A stretch of DNA of 64,000 nucleotides, taken from the NCBI GenBank assembly GCA_034359265.1, contig CP136891.1, positions 62,472,001 through 62,536,000 on the forward strand, written 5' to 3'. The DNA is from Canna indica. Its lineage: Eukaryota; Streptophyta; Magnoliopsida; Zingiberales; Cannaceae. Each line of letters starts with the position of its first letter. Position 1 is the first letter of the stretch. The notes under the pieces are model-generated. The model saw only the letters and a list, made by a program, of their open reading frames with translations, ran no database searches and was not told where the DNA came from. Below are positions 21,447 to 33,190 of this stretch, piece by piece. Both the position numbers and the translations under genes were made by a program.

Positions 21447-23991
21447 TGTAAGACCTAAAAACATTTCATAATATAAAAATCTATTTTTGGTGCAGCACGC
21501 CAGACCCGAGGATAGTCGAGTCAAGCCTCAGGACCGCCTCGAGTGAAAAGATATGACTCGACTAATGATGCATGGAATTTTATTTGGTGATTGACTTTCC
21601 TTTTATGAAATCATATCTTAAATCAAGTTTAAATCGACTCATGTTGTGGGTTGAGTCGGAACACAAGCTGAGTTCGGGTTTAGTCGAGTTTTGAGTATGA
21701 GTTAGGTGAGTCAAGAGCCTATATGGAAGGCTAGATGAGGGATTAAAACCCCTCATCCTTGTGCCGTGCAACTCATCCTTTGAGTCGCACAAGGCAACCT
21801 AGGGAGAGAGGGAGAAGAGCAAGGAGAAGGGGGGACTTGGATCGATCCGGGATTTCGCGTCGTCGTCGAAAGATTTAAAGTCATCGTCATCCGATCTTTC
21901 ATTGTCCTCAATCTAGGTGAGTGGTTAGAATTTGAAAGCTTGGGGGAGGCGGGTAGCCGAACCCCTAGATGTGATAGGATGAGTTTTCTCGCGATCTTTC
22001 CGACGGATCTTGGTTTCATCGATGTGTATTCACTATTTTGTACGAGTTCTTGTCGGATCATCTTGTTTCTTCGCCGATTTCTTAAGTACTAGGGCTGCCG
22101 AGTCATGGGAAAAGGGGAAAGGTCATGCCAATTTTTTTCCCAATTCCCTTGATGGAAAGAAAGCCCTTGGACGATATCATGTTCATGAATGATGTAGTCT
22201 TAATCGTTAATTTTACGTGTTATGAAGCATGTCTTCCCTAGAAACCTTTGATGTGGCCGAATGAACCCTACACCTCATGAAGAGGGTTCGGCCAAGGGTA
22301 AGAGAAGGGGTAAAATAGTCCACTTGATATTAAGTTATATCGGAATCGAAGAATTAGAGGCATAGTTAGAGTCCCCTTTCCCTTTTCTACCTTAAGGGGC
22401 AAGGCCGAGCAAGGTTTTCCTTGCTCATGGCTCGGCCAAGACTAGGGAGGGGGAAAGAGGGTAGCTTTAGATGGAAACTTTCATGGTTATAAGGTTCAAC
22501 AATAGAGGTATGACGATACTTAGGAAGAACACCAATCAAAGCAAGTAAATTAGATGATTATGAGATTGTAGGAATGCTAGCTTTATGACCATCCTTAGCA
22601 TTAGATCTTTAATGTTGCAATTGTTTACCATGCTTAGTATTTCCTACTTTTTTTAATTCATTTATACCATTTCTACCTTGCCATGCTAGATAATTATTTC
22701 TTATTTAGCTTAATTCCTAAGGTAGTGTAAAGTTGTTATGCATGAATATTGTGGTTATATATATAGATGTTGTAACATTTAAATATTTTTCTTTAGATTA
22801 TACATGCTGTCCAAAAACGTTCATGGGCGGAATTCCAAAGTCGATACAAGGAATTCCTCACCCAAGGTAGTGTGGAAGGTTAGATAACATGTAAGGCGTC
22901 GCGAGACGTTCATCGTACTTATATGGAAACTTAGCTAGGAGATGATATCACTTCTAGGACTTCTTGTAAACATTTGGAAACCTAGAACTCTTAAGTGTAC
23001 ACATTTTGAAAGGGCAGCATAAATTGTTGACCCAGTAGCAGATTAGGGCCAGATACGGGCAATGACCCGAAGTGTATATATGAAAATCCTAGGATATTGA
23101 TTGTGTGATGTGCTTGAGATGGTCCGCCGAGGAGCGTGGAGGTCGGGAATGACCAATGCTCAGCTCGGCTAGTGTTGGGTCTTGAGGTGCGCCAGCGGGC
23201 CCGCTAGGTGCCAGATCCCAGTTGGGTGGGACTAGCTATCCTTACCCCAGACGGTGTCCGAAGACTAGTGGACCATCCTAGTCGACGACCCGGGATTATT
23301 TGCTTACATCTTGAGATGATATGGCCGATGGCAGTATGATACTACCTGATATGGTAAGGACGACTGTAGCCGAGATATTTATTCCATAAGTAGGCTCATG
23401 GGCCGGATGCCGGAGGCTTGATAGGCCGAGATGGCAGATTATCACATGTTCAGTTTGTACAGATTGACCCATTGGGGTCGGTAGTCGCATTAGAAGTAGT
23501 TTACCTTCTTGTACATTCATTTTGTTGCCTTATATGATATGCATGCATAACTGAGGCTTAGGTGAAGGTTCTCTAGAGCCACTCACTGAGTCCCAAGTGG
23601 ACTCACAGTTTATTCTTTATTTTTGTAGAGCATGAGCAGTGACTTTGGCATGTCGACATGGTGCAGCTGGTGGGCGGGAGGCGGTGCCATATCTCGTAGC
23701 GGCGTCCATGAGTCTTAGACCAGTGTCTAGTAGTTGCTTTTAGTTTCTGCACTGACAGTTGTATTTAAAAGAGTTGTAAAACTTATTACTTGAAACGTTC
23801 CGTTATTTTGATGTTGGTGTTTTTACTTGTTTTGGAAAACACAAAATTGTGACTTTGAAAACTTTTAATAAAGTGTGTTGAGATTTCTTTTATCGATACG
23901 ATTTAGTTTTTCTTATGTCAGTGTAGACAGTAGGCTACAGGGCAGGATGTAGGCCCTGGCCGGTCATACTACCCTCAGTTGGGGTGTGACA
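21447..23991 (+). mobile_element. 2,545-bp solo LTR of Ty3/gypsy type with 5-bp target duplication
   Basis: The segment starts TGTAAGACCTAAAAAC and ends GGGGTGTGACA. The 5-mer ATGTC flanks both sides (21442-21446 and 23992-23996). Removing it joins LINE-2 ORF1 sequence across the junction. There is no internal coding region and no second LTR inside, so this is a solo LTR. Length and the TGTAAGACC / GGTGTGACA ends resemble Tekay/Del-type chromovirus LTRs, known for long LTRs; the lineage is an inference. Confidence 0.9.
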
Positions 23992-24210
23992 ATGTCTGAC
24001 TTTGGAGGGGTTAGATATAGAGATGACAGAAGCACCACAAGGAAGTGGAAGAATCAGAAAACCAATTCACCAAGTGGTTCATGAGGAAAGTTTCCCTTTT
24101 AATAATAAACAAAATAGGGGAATGAAAAAAAGGTTCTCTAATGAGGATAAACTGAAAGGTTCAAATGTGGATCCTTTGGTAGAAATGGAGAAAGCATGTT
24201 CACAAAATGT
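23992..24210 (+). pseudogene. LINE-2 ORF1 C-terminal part after the solo LTR
   Basis: An open stretch (24002-24220) with RIRKPIHQVVHEESFP and a Lys-rich end continues the basic ORF1 tail cut at 21446. The ORF2 start follows within a few bases, overlapping its end. Confidence 0.55.
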
Positions 24211-24850
24211 GCAATTATGAAGCTTCTGATATGGAATATTAGAGGGGGTTTAAAGGATGCTGGCTGGGATTATATAAGGTGGTTGATGAGTATCCACAAC
24301 CTAGATATGATAATGCTTGTGGAGACCCACTTAGAAACGGGTAGAGCAGGTGGCATTGCCTTAGCTTGGAGAAAGGATTTTGGTACAATAGAGACAATGT
24401 TTAGTTGTAATATGTTGATAATGGTAAAGGTTTATAGTAATAGGGTTAGACCTTGGATTTTTTCTGAAATATATGCTAGTACAGATAGCAATGAAAGGAA
24501 GGTTCTATGGGAGTTTCTTATGAACTTAGACACTGCAAATTCACCATGGTTAATAGCAGGTGATTTTAATTGTATTGACCAAGCCGATGATAAAAAGGGA
24601 GGGAGGCCTTTCAAATATGGTAAATCAATAAAAGCATTCAAGGAGTTATGTCAGGAAGCTGGTTTGGTTGACCTCAAATATACAGGAGTTAGATATATTT
24701 GGAGCAACAATAGAGCTGGGGAGAAAAGAATCCTTGCTAGGCTTGATAAGGCCTATGCAAATGAAGAATGAATCAATATCTTTGACAAGACAGTGATCCA
24801 TCATCTAAGGAAATTGGCCTCAGATCATAGGCCAATATTGATAGATACCG
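24211..24850 (+). pseudogene. LINE-2 apurinic-type endonuclease (EN) domain
   Basis: From MKLLIWNIRGGL (ATG near 24217) the domain shows DMIMLVETHLE, RAGGIALAWRKDF, the FSEIYAS motif, WLIAGDFNCIDQADDK (catalytic GDFN), and LARLDKAYAN before a TGA at 24769-24771. After the stop, LASDHRPILIDTG supplies the SDH motif. EN nicks target DNA to prime reverse transcription. About 25 residues normally present between ETHL and GRAGG are missing, as comparison with LINE-3 shows. The loss is in frame. Confidence 0.85.
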
Positions 24851-26813
24851 GCTCCAAATGGAAAAATGAAAAGAAAAAGAGGAATTTTGTTTTTGAATTA
24901 TATTGGTTGGAATATGAAGGACTATGTAACAAGGTAAAGGAAGCATGGATGAATGACTCTAAAGGAGACTGTTCCTTAGAAGACTTTGAAGCTAAATTGG
25001 GAAAATTAGGGAAAAAATTATCAAGGCTGAGTAAAACAGAAGTTGGGTCAGTAGAGAAAAATTTAGAGATCACCTTGAAGGAACTTGAAGTTCTGGAGAA
25101 GGAAGATGAGATGGGAGTATGTAATGAACATGGTCTTGCTCACTTAAGATCATCCACAAATAAAGCCATGGCTTTAAACAGACAAATACAGATTAAGTGG
25201 TGGACTAAGGCTAGAACCAATTGGATAGAATTTAATGATAAAAACACAAAATATTATCACAATTTGGTTAAAGCCAGGAGAAGACAAAACAGGATTCTAG
25301 GAATCAAAATTGATGGAAAACAGGTTGAAGATACAAATGAAATAGTGAAAGTTTTTGCTGACTGGTACGAGGGTCTATGGCAGTGTGAGAAACTCAGCAG
25401 TTGGGACTGGAGCTATTTTAATAATCTTGGGTGGCAGAAGCTTAGAAGTGAGGAGAAAAGAAAGATGATAGTGAAATTTTTTGAGAAGGAAATTCATGAG
25501 GCTATGCACAGTTTGGGCAAGGGGAAAACTCCTGGTCCTGATGGTTATTGCCTTGAGTCCTTCATACATTTTTGGGATGACATTAAGCAAACTTTTTGTA
25601 AAGTCTTGAATGATTTCCAAGAGCAGGAGTACTTGCGAGAGTCTTGGGGCTAGACCAGATTGGTTTTTATACCAAAAAAGGAGAATCCAGAAGTTGTTAA
25701 AGACTATAGGCCAATTGCTTTATGCAATATGGCTTACAAAATTTTGTTAAAATATTTGGTGAATAGATTGAAGCCAATGATCTTGAACTGTATATCCAAG
25801 GAACAAGGTGCATTTGTGGAGAAAAGGATAATTCAGGATAATGTCCTAATTCTCTCTGAAATTGTCAATGTGGTGAAATGTTCAAGAGGAAGGTACCTTT
25901 CGTAATAATAAAAATGGATATGGAGAAAGCCTTTGATAGAGTTTCCTAGGAGGCATTGGAAGGAATATGGAGTCTTTTAGAGATACCTTGGAAAATGAGG
26001 AATTAGCTTAAAGCTTGTCTAAAGGCTGTTACTTACAAATGTCAGATTAATAGAAGCGAATCAGAAGTGTTTAGAAGTCACAAGGGGGTGAGACAAGGTG
26101 ATCCCTTGTCTCCATATTTGTTCATTATGGTCCAAGAGCTGCTGTCACTGATGATTAAATGGCAGGTTTCAAAGGGAAACATCAAAGCTTATAAATACAA
26201 GGAAGTTGAAATCAGTCACCTTTTTTATGCAGATGATATTAGGTTCTCAATAAAAAGTGACAAAAAATCTTGCAGTTGTCTGAAAAAGGTTATGGAACTG
26301 TATAGCAGAGTAACAAATCAAAGGGCAAGCTTGGAAAAGTCAGAAGTTTATTTTCCTGATGGCATCTCAGAGAGGATTAAAAAAGAGGTAACTGAAAGTT
26401 TTGGATTGAAAGTAAGTACCTTTCCTATCAAGTATCTAGGAACATTTGTGGACAAGGGCAGGATACCAATTAAACTACAAAGGGTGGTAATTGAGAAGGC
26501 TAAAAAAAGGATAGAGAATTGGGCTAGTAAAAACCTATCTCAGGCAAGGAAAGTCACACTGATAAACCCTATAGCAAATTCAATACCAATTTATTCTCTT
26601 TCTACTACCTGGCTCAATGAGAAGGTGATGGAGGAACATGAGAAATTGGTGAGAAATTTCTTATGGAAATCAAGTGAAAGGAAACATGATTTTCATCTTG
26701 TCAGTTGGGGAAGAGTCTCCCGGAACAAAGCAAATGGAGGTCTTGGTGTCAAGGACTTAGGGGTGGTTAGATATGCCATTCATGCAAAGAGAATCATTGC
26801 TTTTCTAAACTGA
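24851..26813 (+). pseudogene. LINE-2 reverse transcriptase domain, broken
   Basis: A 286-residue ORF (24793-25653) carries the region before RT, with IKWWTKARTNWIEFNDKNTK and LGKGKTPGPDGY. A TAG ends it and RT continues: [26 protein letters not shown]-like [34 protein letters not shown] (26080-26125), and FYADDIRFSI with the catalytic YADD at 26224-26238. Then come NPIANSIPIYSLSTTWLNEK and GGLGVKDLGVVRYAIHAKR to a TGA at 26811-26813. A second frame break lies between 25905 and 26067. Sequence is otherwise well preserved, so the copy is not very old. Confidence 0.85.
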
Positions 26814-26946
26814 AAAGACCTACTTTGGGTTAAACTGCTTGGTAAAAAGTATGAAGGTTTTCATCCTTGATTTTACAAATTCAAAGCAAATATTTCCTGG
26901 TCTTTTAGGGGACTCTTTCAAGCTATAACAAAATTAAGGGATGGAC

Positions 26947-27208
26947 TGATAAAAAAAATTGATAATGGGAAAGACACTAATGCTTGGATGGATCCATGGA
27001 TTGATTGCTTGCCAATAAACAAATGGCCTACTTTTGTCAATGTTAGAAAAATTTCTGATATATCCTTGTTGAGTGAATGATAAAAAAAATTGATAATGGG
27101 GAAGACACTAATGCTTGGATGGATCCATGGATTGATTGCTTGCCAATAAACAAATGGCCTACTTTTGTCAATGTTAGAAAAATTTCTGATATATCCTTGT
27201 TGAGTGAA
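26947..27208 (+). repeat. 131-bp tandem duplication in LINE-2 ORF2
   Basis: Positions 26947-27077 and 27078-27208 match base for base except one (GGGAAAGAC versus GGGGAAGAC). 131 is not a multiple of three, so the duplication breaks the ORF2 frame. Near identity shows it is recent relative to the element. Confidence 0.95.
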
Positions 27209-27903
27209 TTCTGCAATGAGGAAGGATGGGACCTTAGCAAACTCATTGAATGCTTTGGTCTTGACTTAGTGAAAAAAATAAGGATGATTCAAATTTCAAA
27301 AAGGAAAGGAAGGGACAAATGGATATGGAGTCCCAACGAGAAAGGAAAATTGAGCAGTAAAGGTGCATACAATTTCATGAAGAATAAAGATAGCAAAGAA
27401 GAGGTTCAAGGTGAGTTGTGGAGGAAGATTTGGAGTTTGAAGGTTTTACCTAGAGTTAAAATGTTTGTATGGAAGCTTATTTTGAAGAGACTGCCCACCA
27501 CATATTTTTTGGCCAATAAAAGCAAAATTCTGAAACATGCTTGTTATGCTTGTGGAGAGGATGAAGACTGCATTCATCATATTTTTTATAAATGCAAAGT
27601 GGCAAAAGAATTCTGGAAAGCTTTGTTAGAAAATTTTAACAGCATAGTAGAAATAAGGGATGAGTGGCAGGAGAGTGGCTGGTTAGAAATAGGCTCCTCA
27701 ATGGAAAAGAAACAGAAAACAGATTTGATTAGCTTGATTGCTATTGGACATTGGTACCTAGGGAGAAACAGGAATGGATGGTGTTCTAAAAACAAGGGGT
27801 TCGGTATAAAGTCAATGATAAGCAAGATAAGAACTGATCAGGTACTGCATAAGGGGACAAAATCTTTTAATGCAGTTATGAGGAAGAAAATTAGTTTTTA
27901 AAA
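27077..27903 (+). pseudogene. LINE-2 zf-RVT domain
   Basis: The 274-residue frame has GEDTNAWMDPWIDCLPINKW, DKWIWSPNEKGKLSSKGAYN, LWRKIWSLKVLPRVKMFVWK, and the zinc motif CYACGEDEDCIHHIFYKC. This is the conserved region between RT and RNase H in plant L1 ORF2. It starts inside the second copy of the 131-bp duplication. Confidence 0.85.
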
Positions 27904-27913
27904 TAATGCAGAA

Positions 27914-28300
27914 TTGGCAACAATGCAGAATGAGGAGGATTTGGAAAAGAAATTGGTCCTATGGTGTGATGTTGCTTGGGAGGAAGGTTCTTGTGAAGCT
28001 GGGATAGGTTCCAGTTTAAGAAATGAGAATGTGTGTACAATAATGAAAGGTTATGAGTTTGGTTATGCAAATAGTCTTTTGATGGTTGAAATTAAAGCAA
28101 TTGAAATTGCAATGGCAAGAGCAAAGGAGCTCTCGAAAGGAAACTGTAAATGTCCTTGGTTTTTGAAGGAGATGGTAAAGGATATTAATATCCTTGCTAG
28201 TGAATTGTCATGTCAGGGATGGCATTATAGGAGAAGGCAATATAATAAACAGGCACATGATTTGGCCAAGGCTGGTACCAAAATGAAGAAAATTGGTTGA
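27914..28300 (+). pseudogene. LINE-2 RNase H-like (RVT_3) domain, truncated
   Basis: The frame has LVLWCDVAWEEGSCEAGIGS, MVEIKAIEIAMARAKEL, and the end HYRRRQYNKQAHDLAKAGTK. These match the Asp, Glu and final AHxLAKxA regions of the plant LINE RNase H. The middle is shorter than usual. After the stop, 28301-28690 is 3' untranslated sequence ending with a T run and an A run. Confidence 0.75.
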
Positions 28301-28690
28301 AGATTTGGGTTGAAGAGTTGCAAGAAGTAACAGGTGTGGAGGCATTCATTCCTCTGCCAATCTCGTCGGTATCCAAGAGGAAATTCTACAGGAGAATGGA
28401 ACATTTTTAAATGTTGTAAGCAATGTTGGTCAACCAAGTGTAGATACTCAAGTAATTGAGAATCTGAGTAATAGTATGTCTGAATGTAATAGAGGAGTGA
28501 TTTCAGAACAGAAGTTTGATAGAATATTACCTAAGGTTGATGTAAGTTTGAATGATAGTTTTAATAAAATGTGTATAGCTCACAGGGAATATGGAATTGC
28601 TGAATTAGAATGCGTCCACTGTCCTCTCTACCCTTTGAATAGGTGATTTCTGACCTTTTCTATGAGTTATTTTTTTTTTAAAAAAAAATT

Positions 28691-29965
28691 ATACCATATC
28701 ATATCATATTATTCTTCTAAACAAGATAATAATTTTTACAGTACCATATCATATAATACCATACATTACTATATCATGAGGACTAACATTCCGCATAACT
28801 AATGTTACTTGTGCTCTAATCTAATGCTATTTGATAATTTGAGACAATTATATTTTATTTGGTACAGATTATCTTTCAAATAATTTTTTAAGGAAAAGAC
28901 GTTGACTCAACTCCAGTTTTTTTAAAAAAAATTTCATTATATACAAAATATTTAAATCACACTTTTACATATCTGATTGAGACAAGTAATTAAAATAACT
29001 CTTATAAATATATAGATTAAAATAAAATTTTAATTTGATTTTTCTAATAACAAAAATGAGACAAGATGACACGTTGTAATTTTATATGAGCTAATTAATC
29101 AAATTTATTGGCATTGATCGATCCGTACGTATATGATCGAAAAAGAGAAAAATAGGAGTTGGAATGTCGATTCCAAATTTGCAGTGGTTGAGACTCGTCT
29201 CTCACCCAAATGTTGAACAAAAGGGCGGGGTTGGTACTACATCAATTAATTGATCACTGGGACTGTGGCCGTCCGATGATGATCTAATGGTCATGATATA
29301 TATATTATTTATGAATTGTCTGATCCATACAAATTTGGAGAGCCTGCAAATTAGACTAAAGTGTAATATTGCATATGTCATGCATGGTAGGTAGACATGA
29401 TTTATTGGACCTTAATAATTTATAGCATAGGGGGATTGATGTAGGGATTTTGGGGGTTTCCTTAGTTGATTTTTTATTAATTTGTTTGAACGAAATAAAC
29501 TATTTTGGAAAGGAGAATGTTCTTTATTTATGTTTGCGTTGGAAGAAAAAAAGAAAAAGTTGATATATGGAATAATAATAATAATAAATAAATATATTAT
29601 TTTTAATGAAAAAGACCTATATATATATATAATTTTTGTCAAATGTATTCATATATGTTCACATATTTCAAGATAATTCTAATTGGGCAATTTGATGAAA
29701 TTAAATTGATTTATATATGTGTGTAAATTGCGCAAAGAAAAGCATTAACTAGGTCGGTCGTATTTCTCAATCCTCCACCAACTTCGAGGTACTGTTCAAG
29801 AAACTTCGCGAGAAGAATAGAACTAATACCACTTTAATTAACTATTATTTTAATTTGTATATAGAAAAAAGCCAAGAAATTAAATATCAAATATGCAATA
29901 ATTGAATGAAATCCTTGTCTCCGTCTTGTTGATTAGAATTGGCTCAATTTTCGATTTGACGTACA
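28691..29965. other. AT-rich intergenic stretch
   Basis: It starts with CCATATCATATCAT-type motifs next to the LINE-2 tail. A short (AATAAT)n run is near 29571-29590 and TA repeats are near 29617-29630. No conserved coding sequence is seen. Confidence 0.4.
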
Positions 29966-29969
29966 CTAT

Positions 29970-32215
29970 TAAATAATTGATAAATTTCACAGCTCCCTCG
30001 ATTTGACACCTCTTAATTATTATACCTTTCATCTTTATTTTATAAATCAAAATTTTTTAAACTTTATAAAATATATTTGATAAGTCCCTATGACCGGCTA
30101 ACGTAAGTTTCATGACGTGACAACCACGTCATCTTTAAAAATTTCCATAGATAGTCCCCTGAACTTGACATTTCTTAAGTACTATATTCTTCATCTTCAC
30201 TTTGTAAGTCAAAATCGGAAAAAATTCACGTATGCACGAATTTTTTCGAGCTGGACCAGGACAAGCTGGACAATGCATGAATTTTTTTTGGCCTGGCTAG
30301 GCCCAATTTTTTTTGAGCTGGGCCGAGCACGAACCTTTTCGGCAGGGTCGGGCACGTACTTTTCAGGTCGGATCGTGCACAAATTTTTTTGGGCCGAGTC
30401 GGGCACAAATTTTTTTGGGTCGGCCCAATCCGGGTCGAGACGGGCTGGGCAATGCATGAATTTTTCCGGGCAAGGTTGGGCCGGGCACGATTTTTTTTGG
30501 GCTGGGCACAATTTTTTTTCGGGTTGGGCCCGGGCACATTTTTTCTGGTCAGCCCGAGCCGGGCCAGTACATGCTGGGCAATGCACGAATTTTTTCGGGC
30601 CGGGCTAAGCATAATTTTTTCCCAGCCTGGTCGGGCAAGAATTTTTTCAAGCCATGCCGGGCATAAATTTTTTTGGGCTGGGTTGGGCACGAATATTTTC
30701 GGGTCGGATCGGGTTATGAATTTTTTTGGGTCGTCCCGAGCCGGGCTGAGACAAGAAGGGCAATGCACGAATTTTTTCGGGCTGGGCCGAGCATGAATTT
30801 TTTCGGATCGGGCTGAGCACGAATTTTTTTGCGCAGGGCCGGGCACAAATTTTTTTGGGCCGGGCCGGGCACTAACTTTTTCTGGCAGGGCCGGGCACAA
30901 ACTTTTTGGGTCGGATCGTGGACGAACTTTTTTGGGCTGGGTTGGGCACGAATTTTTTCGGGTCGGCCCAAGCTGGGTCGGGACAGGCTATGCACGAATT
31001 TTTTCGTGCAAGGTTGGGCCGAGCATGATTTTTTTAGGCTGTGCACGAATTTTTTTCGGGTTGGGCCGAGGCACAAATTTTTTCGAGTTGGCCTGAGGCG
31101 GGCCGGGACAGGCTGGGCAATGCATGAATTTTTTCAGGCTGGGTCGAGCTTGAATTTTTCCCTGCCTGGCCGGGCAAGGATTTTTCCGGGCAAAAATTTT
31201 TTCGGACCAGGCCGTGCACGAAAATTGTTTGGGTCGGGTCGGGTATGAAATTTTTTGGGCCGGGTTGAGCACTAATTTTTTTGGGTTGGGCCGGGGCATG
31301 AATTTTTTTGGGTCGGCTCGAGCCGGGTCGGGGCAAGATGGGCAATGCACGAATATTTTCAGGCCGGGTCAAACATGAATTTTTTCGGGCGAGGCCGAGA
31401 ATGAATTTTTTCCAGCCTGGCCGGGCAAGAATTTTTCCGTCCTGGCCGGGCACAAATTTTTTTGGGCCGAGCTAGCACGAGCATTTTTGGGCAGGGCCGG
31501 ACACAAACATTTTGGGTCGGGTCGTGCACGAATTTTTTTGGGCCGGGTCAGGCACAAAAATTTTCGGGTCGGCCCAAGCTGGGTCGGGACTGGCTTGGCA
31601 ATGCACGAATTTTTTCGGCAAGGTTGGGCCGGGCACGATTTTTTTTGGGCTGGGCACGATTTTTTTTCGGGTCGAGCCGGGGCACAAATTTTTTCGGGTC
31701 GGCTCGGGCCGAGCTGGGATAGGCTGGGCATTGCACGAATTTCTCTGGGCCGGGCCGAGCACGAATTTTTCCCGATCTGGCTGGGCAAAATCTTTTCCCG
31801 GTCTGGCTGGGCAAAAAATTTTCCGGGCCAGGCCGAGTTGGGCACGAATTTTTTCGATCCGGGTTGGACATGAATTTTTTTTGTGTCGGGCTGTGCACGA
31901 ATTTTTTCGATCCAAATGTGTAGATGTTGTGATATTTTTATTTGCATATGTTGTGTATATTTTGTGATTTTTTTTTTTCGATTTTGGCTTATAAAGTGAA
32001 GATGAAGAATATAGTACTTAAGAAATGTCAAGTTCAGAGATCATCTATGAAAATTTTCAAAGATGACGTGGCTACCATGTCATGAAACCAGCGTTAGCCG
32101 ATCATAGGAACTTATCAAATATATTTTATAAAATTTAAAGAGTTTTGATTTATAAAATAATAATCAAGAGGTGCGAAGTTGAGGACCATAAGCAAAATTT
32201 AGTCTATCAATTTAT
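29970..32215. mobile_element. Foldback-type element: ~200-bp inverted arms around a higher-order repeat
   Basis: The left arm (about 30010-30225) and right arm (about 31970-32180) are inverted copies. Both contain ACTTGACATTTCTTAAGTAC, TATATTCTTCATCTTCACTT and ATAAAATATATTTGATAAG in opposite orientation, with roughly one mismatch in ten. Between them is a 1.7-kb array of GGGC(C/T)GGGC...CACGAATTTTTTCG-type units. Long terminal inverted repeats with an internal array and no transposase define foldback-like elements, possibly MULE-derived. Outer ends and target duplication were not settled. Confidence 0.75.
30228..31912. repeat. GGGCC/AATTTTTT array with ~0.55-0.6-kb higher-order period
   Basis: The basic unit is about 25-35 bp, a GC-rich half (GGGCCGGGC) and an A/T half (ACGAATTTTTTCG). 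Marker strings such as GGGTCGGCCCA recur at 30417, 30960 and 31566. They are followed each time by GCAATGCA(T/C)GAATTTTT, AAGGTTGGGCCG(G/A)GCA(C/T)GATT, and a longer shared order, giving a higher-order repeat of 543 and 606 bp. All six frames are open for long stretches as Lys/Phe/Pro/Ala/Gly repeats, because the units contain few stops. I do not regard these ORFs as genes. Confidence 0.8.
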
Positions 32216-32700
32216 ATCATCCTTCAAATTTATCAGCTAAAAAATTGTCCTTCACATGGTGAGATATATATATATATATATATTAACTAAGTAAATAGCA
32301 CAGGATTTTCCTTCTAACTTTTTTGAAAGATTAAAGAATTTTATCTCTTTCATGCAAACCTTCAAACTGATCACTTATTTTCTCTCCCTTTTAACAAGAT
32401 TAAAAGAAATAGTTAACTCAGCACAATTTGATCTAATTTGATCAAATTTATACTAGCTTAATTTAATCTAAATGAGAGTGACTTACTCTAAGCTGATACC
32501 ACAATATTCGACTCTACCAAATATAGTTCAAAATGGTCTGACTTGGAGTCAACCTTGGATCGATTCAATCAATTTGATCTAACACATTTGATATTGAACT
32601 CCTACTTAGGTTAACTTTATACAAACTTATTATATGTGATTTGAAATAATGTATTTTATCTCAACCTAGTGAGTTGAATACTAAGTTAATTAATTAATTT
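32216..32700. other. AT-rich spacer with a (TA)n microsatellite
   Basis: A (TA)n run lies at about 32264-32284. No gene is visible. Confidence 0.6.
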
Positions 32701-33185
32701 AAGGTTTAATTATATTTTTGATCCCAAAATATTATATTTTTTTCGTTTGATTCCTCTTTTTTAAAAGTTTTCGTTTAGTCCATTAAAAATTATTTTCGTT
32801 TCTATTTGATCTATTCGTTAACTTTTGATGTTAAGTACCAACATAGAATGCTGACATAAACCAAAGATGGATCAAATGAAAAAAATAAAATATTTTAAGG
32901 GACTAGATGAAAAAAATATATATTTTAATAACCTAAAACATAATTATATATTGTTATGCTTTAGGTTATTAAAATATATATTGTTATAATTTAGGTAATT
33001 AAAATATTATTATTATTTATTTAATTCCTTAAAATATTTTATATTTTTTGTTTGATCCCTCTTTAGTCTATGTTGGCACTTAACATCAAAAGTTTTCGAG
33101 GGACTAAATGAAATTTTTTTTAAAAGGATGGATCAAACGGGAAAAAAAAAAAATATTTTGAAAGAAAAAAACATAATTAAGCCTT
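32701..33185. mobile_element. 485-bp palindromic MITE-like element
   Basis: The ends AAGGTTTAATTAT (32701) and ATAATTAAGCCTT (33185) are inverted repeats, and the inverted similarity continues inward for about 190 bases on each side. AATTT flanks both ends (32696-32700 and 33186-33190). The centre has a smaller dyad built on AATAACCTAAA / TTTAGGTTATT. There is no ORF. The superfamily is uncertain because the flanks are low-complexity. Confidence 0.7.
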
Positions 33186-33190
33186 AATTT

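Larger units (their letters stand above)
19780..28690 (+). mobile_element. LINE-2: near full-length L1-type retrotransposon, interrupted by a solo LTR
   Basis: The element has a GC-rich leader, ORF1 with a DUF4283-like domain and CCHC knuckle (19832-21446, continuing after 23992), ORF2 with endonuclease (24211), reverse transcriptase (to 26813), zf-RVT and RNase H (to 28300), and a T-rich then A-rich 3' end near 28670-28690. A 2,545-bp solo LTR splits ORF1. Excluding that, it is about 6.4 kb, a normal plant L1 length. A 131-bp tandem duplication and several stops make it inactive. No clean target duplication is seen; both flanks have CCATA-type repeats. Confidence 0.85.

Noticed and set aside
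19540..28770. A MITE split in two by LINE-2, suggested by CCATATCAT-type motifs at both flanks.
   Set aside because: No matching ends could be aligned, and the motifs are short and low-complexity.
30117..32031. Many long overlapping ORFs (up to 224 codons) rich in Lys, Phe, Pro, Ala and Gly on both strands.
   Set aside because: They come from repeats with few stop triplets, are open in several frames at once, and resemble no protein family. Treated as by-products of the array.
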